A stretch of 35,647 nt of DNA from Rhodococcus aetherivorans. Its GTDB lineage: Bacteria; Actinomycetota; Actinomycetes; Mycobacteriales; Mycobacteriaceae. Both the position numbers and the translations under genes were made by a program. The stretch spans positions 1 to 35,647 of the forward strand of contig NZ_JAALEG010000067.1 in NCBI RefSeq assembly GCF_011058165.1, written 5' to 3'. Under the pieces are notes generated by a model. It ran no database searches, was not told the DNA's origin, and saw only the letters and a program-made list of their open reading frames with translations. This document shows positions 33,878 to 35,647 of this stretch, one piece after another; position 1 is the stretch's first letter; each line of letters starts with the position of its first letter.

Positions 33878-33883
33878 TGAAAC
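33857..33883 (-). promoter_or_regulatory. Shared operator motif, amine oxidase copy
   Basis: On the minus strand: GTTTCAT, 13 bases (TTCGTGCAACACT), then GTTTCTC, a direct repeat of period 20. It lies 40 bases before the amine oxidase start, nearly the same distance as in the glnT-like gene (37). It matches the copies at 23070 and 23241 in both half-sites, spacing and the C-R-T at spacer positions 3-5. Confidence 0.65.
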
Positions 33884-33966
33884 AGTTGTGCCCGCCCCCA
33901 TGTGACAACGACGTAAAACCTGCTGGGCGGCAACGTTCCATCGTTGACGCCGGTAGCCTCGTCCGC

Positions 33967-34581
33967 ATGACCCCCGCCGTCCGCCCGGTCACCAGACGGG
34001 ACATACCGGTCTTCGCCCGCACCCTCGCCGATGCGTTCTTCGACGATCCGGTGATGATGTGGATGTGGCCCGACGACGAGCGCCGGCGCCGAGGTCTGCC
34101 ACGCATGTTCGCCGCGGAGGCGCGCCACCACCTGCTGGCGCACGGCGGACTCGAGATCGCCGAGGGTCCGGACGGTGCCACCGGGGGTGCGACCATGTGG
34201 GCGCCACCGGGCCGATGGGAGGTCACCGGCTGGCGGTCGGTCCTGGTCACCGCGGGAATGATTCACGCGCTCGGCGGCCGCGCCCGCGTCGGCGCCGAGG
34301 TCAACGGCGCGCTCGAGGATGCGCATCCGGCCGAGCCGCACTGGTACCTCTCCGCCATCGGGACCGGAAACGCCACGCGTGGAGGGGGATTCGGGAAGGC
34401 GCTGTTGCGGTCCCGGCTGGACCGCTGTGACGCCGAAGGCGTGCCCGCCTATCTCGAATCGAGCAAGGAGAAGAACATCTCCTACTACGAGCGGTTCGGC
34501 TTCCGGGTCACCGGCGAGATCGCCGTCCCGAACGGCGGCCCCACCCTGTGGAAGATGTGGCGCGCGCCCGTGACGCGGTGA
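33967..34581 (+). CDS. GNAT family N-acetyltransferase
   Basis: A 204-residue GNAT protein. The acetyl-CoA loop is ATRGGGFGKALLRSRL (motif A). It is preceded by a beta-strand HWYLSAIGT and followed by the closing motif SYYERFGFRVTGEIAVP. The N-terminal half (FARTLADAFFDDPVMMWMWPD) is typical of a group of actinobacterial GNATs of unknown substrate. ATG 33967 has no clear ribosome binding site, so translation may be leaderless or nearly so. It is divergent from the FAD amine oxidase gene, with 150 bases between. Confidence 0.87.
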   Translation: MTPAVRPVTRRDIPVFARTLADAFFDDPVMMWMWPDDERRRRGLPRMFAAEARHHLLAHGGLEIAEGPDGATGGATMWAPPGRWEVTGWRSVLVTAGMIHALGGRARVGAEVNGALEDAHPAEPHWYLSAIGTGNATRGGGFGKALLRSRLDRCDAEGVPAYLESSKEKNISYYERFGFRVTGEIAVPNGGPTLWKMWRAPVTR

Positions 34582-34608
34582 CTCGGCGCGCGTCCCGCCG
34601 AGCTGTTG

Positions 34609-34632
34609 ATATGCAAGCAATCGCTTGCATAT
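34609..34632. promoter_or_regulatory. Strong palindrome ATATGCAAGC-AATC-GCTTGCATAT, probable MarR-type operator
   Basis: Perfect 10-bp arms around 4 bases, AT-rich at the ends and unlike the GC-rich surroundings. This type of site is commonly bound by MarR-family dimers. A MarR-type reading frame begins only about 900 bases further on (35509), with other short genes in between. It lies 11 bases before the short frame at 34644. Confidence 0.65.
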
Positions 34633-34643
34633 ACTCGTCGCTC

Positions 34644-34721
34644 GTGGGAGATCTCTCGACGGTCACCGCCGGGCCCGACGGCGCGCGCAGCGCCCTGGGC
34701 CGGTTCGGGACTTCCGGATGA
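34644..34721 (+). pseudogene. 25-codon frame resembling the N-terminus of a flavin reductase family protein
   Basis: From GTG 34644 the frame reads MGDLSTVTAGPDGARSALGRFGTSG and stops at TGA 34719-34721, which overlaps the next start. The ALGRF segment recalls the start of flavin reductase-like proteins (ALGRFATGVTVV pattern). If so, the rest has been lost. It may equally be a translated leader coupled to the MORN gene, or chance. Confidence 0.35.
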
Positions 34722-34849
34722 GCACGCCGGCCGAGAGTCCGAACGCCGTGGACGGTCACGGCCGCAAGACCGGCGAGTGGACCTACTACGACACCGACGG
34801 GAGCATCAGGAAGACGACCACCCACCGGCCGAGGCCGCCGCGCGGGTGA
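34718..34849 (+). CDS. MORN-repeat miniprotein, 43 aa
   Basis: A 43-residue protein MSTPAESPNAVDGHGRKTG... with one clear MORN-type repeat (GRKTGEWTYYDTDGSIRKTT). The repeat is like those of the YwqK-type toxin-immunity or antitoxin proteins, which carry several copies. The ATG overlaps the stop of the preceding short frame (ATGA). With one repeat it could be a remnant of a longer protein or a genuine small protein; the function is unknown. The TIGR03083-type gene starts 19 bases downstream. Confidence 0.6.
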   Translation: MSTPAESPNAVDGHGRKTGEWTYYDTDGSIRKTTTHRPRPPRG

Positions 34850-34868
34850 CCGAACGAGGGGGAGTGCG

Positions 34869-35495
34869 GTGACATCGACCTTCGACCGGGATCGAGCCCT
34901 GCTGATACGGCTGTGGCGCTCGTGGGCCGAACGGGCACGGGAATTGAGCGACGAGCAGTGGACGGCCCCGACCCGGCTGCCGGGCTGGACCGTTCGGGAC
35001 CTCTACGTCCACGTCACACCGGACGCCCTGATCGCCTTGCTCGCCGACCCCGCGTCCGACGGCACGGCGAAGGTCACCAGCGCCGCGGAGATGCTCCGCG
35101 TCTTCAACGCCGACCCGGTCGCCGCCGAACCGATGCACCGACGGATCGCCGAGATGGTTCGCCGCGCCGCCACCGACGTCGGCCGGGAGACGCTCGTCGA
35201 GCGATTCGCCGTCGAACTGCCGCAGGCGTTCGATCGCCTGACCGGCCTCGGCCGTGAGACCGTCGTCCCACATCCTCTGCTGGGCTCGGTGACGCTCGGC
35301 GCGCTCCTCGACCTGGCCATCCTCGAAACGACCGTTCACCTGCTCGACGTCGTCGACACGGTCGGCGGACCGCCGCCCGAACCGGAGGCACTCGAACGCA
35401 CCCGCAACGTGCTCGCCGCCGTCCCGGATGCGCGGGCCTTCATCGAGGCGGCATCGGGCCGGTCGGGCGCGCGGATACTGCCGGTGATGCGATGA
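34869..35495 (+). CDS. TIGR03083/maleylpyruvate isomerase N-terminal domain protein (DinB-like)
   Basis: A 208-residue DinB-fold protein of the mycothiol-dependent maleylpyruvate isomerase N-terminal group. It shows LPGWTVRDLYVHVTPDALI with His48, and ILETTVHLLDV with Glu153, His157 and Asp160, the usual metal-binding set. Proteins of this group are metal-dependent and often use mycothiol as cofactor, but most have no known substrate. GTG 34869 follows GGGGAG. It is followed after 13 bases by the truncated MarR frame. Confidence 0.83.
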   Translation: MTSTFDRDRALLIRLWRSWAERARELSDEQWTAPTRLPGWTVRDLYVHVTPDALIALLADPASDGTAKVTSAAEMLRVFNADPVAAEPMHRRIAEMVRRAATDVGRETLVERFAVELPQAFDRLTGLGRETVVPHPLLGSVTLGALLDLAILETTVHLLDVVDTVGGPPPEPEALERTRNVLAAVPDARAFIEAASGRSGARILPVMR

Positions 35496-35508
35496 GGCAA
35501 CCGCGCAT

Positions 35509-35647
35509 GTGACGCGGCACGGCTCCCGCGATCTCGTCCGCGTGCTCGGACTGCAGAGCAGCAACGTCAGCGCGACGGTGCGCAGCCTGGTCCAGCTGGG
35601 ACTGGTGGCCCGCACGTCCAACCCCCGCGACGGACGGTCCCACCCCC
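35509..35647 (+). pseudogene. MarR-family winged helix, N-terminally truncated and cut by the window edge
   Basis: From GTG 35509 the frame reads VTRHGSRDLVRVLGLQSSNVS, then ATVRSLVQLGLVARTSNPRDGRSHP, up to the last base. This is the recognition helix and wing of a MarR protein. The dimerisation helix of about 45 residues that should come first is absent: the frame is closed by TGA at 35485-35487, and the upstream DNA codes for another protein. It is either a decayed regulator or a short variant; the C-terminus lies outside the window. Confidence 0.6.

Noticed and set aside
34609-34632. Terminator of the GNAT gene
   Set aside because: The palindrome is AT-rich at its ends with only 10-bp arms and resembles a regulator site in front of a start codon; termination is possible but less likely.

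Overview
High-GC actinobacterial chromosome, most likely Rhodococcus or a close mycolic-acid relative. The grounds are about 70% G+C, the trigger factor-clpP1-clpP2-clpX order with two clp peptidases, and a WS/DGAT acyltransferase, a WhiB3-type regulator, a four-domain Rv1364c-like phosphatase and a CrtL-type lycopene cyclase. No insertion sequence, prophage, integrase or CRISPR array was seen. The genus is inferred from gene content and was not tested.

Layout. 1-935: end of a rhodanese protein, a thioredoxin and a 56-aa cysteine-rich miniprotein, closed by a hairpin. 1025-2845: WS/DGAT acyltransferase and an AhpD/CMD-like protein. 2857-3139: divergent tRNA-Gly(TCC) and tRNA-Pro(TGG). 3222-7624: tig, clpP1, clpP2, clpX. 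7638-7813: terminator, four 17-bp tandem repeats and a 23-bp-arm hairpin. 7825-10960: probable shikimate/quinate module (MHS transporter, TetR regulator, AroE/QsuD-type dehydrogenase) with matching palindromic operators. 10988-12897: divergent TetR regulator and secreted lipase. 12917-16038: FdhD and a YdeP/FdhF-type molybdoenzyme. 16278-17630: ammonium transporter.

17798-27738 is the most interesting block. On the minus strand, a GlnT/GmaS-type glutamine-synthetase-like ligase is followed by a glutamate synthase split into three genes (amidotransferase, GXGXG, FMN domain) and an XRE-cupin regulator. Divergent on the plus strand is a tightly coupled six-gene operon: cupin, DmmA-like zinc-ribbon protein, FMN/2Fe-2S reductase, DUF3445 heme N-demethylase subunit, a second DmmA-like protein and a second DUF3445 subunit. 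This reads as a methylated-amine (dimethylamine-like) degradation system. Oxidative N-demethylation would release methylamine and formaldehyde; methylamine would be captured as gamma-glutamylmethylamide and passed to N-methylglutamate. No four-subunit N-methylglutamate dehydrogenase is present. A single FAD amine oxidase at 32626-33816, about 10 kb away, carries the same promoter motif (GTTTCAT-N13-GWTTCWC) as the two divergent operons and is proposed to complete the pathway.

The rest holds a lycopene cyclase, a DMT-type membrane protein, whiB3 convergent with a PAS-PP2C-kinase-STAS stress regulator, a GNAT acetyltransferase, and at the right edge a patchwork: a strong palindrome, a short flavin-reductase-like N-terminus, a 43-aa MORN protein, a TIGR03083-type protein and a MarR reading frame that lacks its N-terminus and runs off the window.
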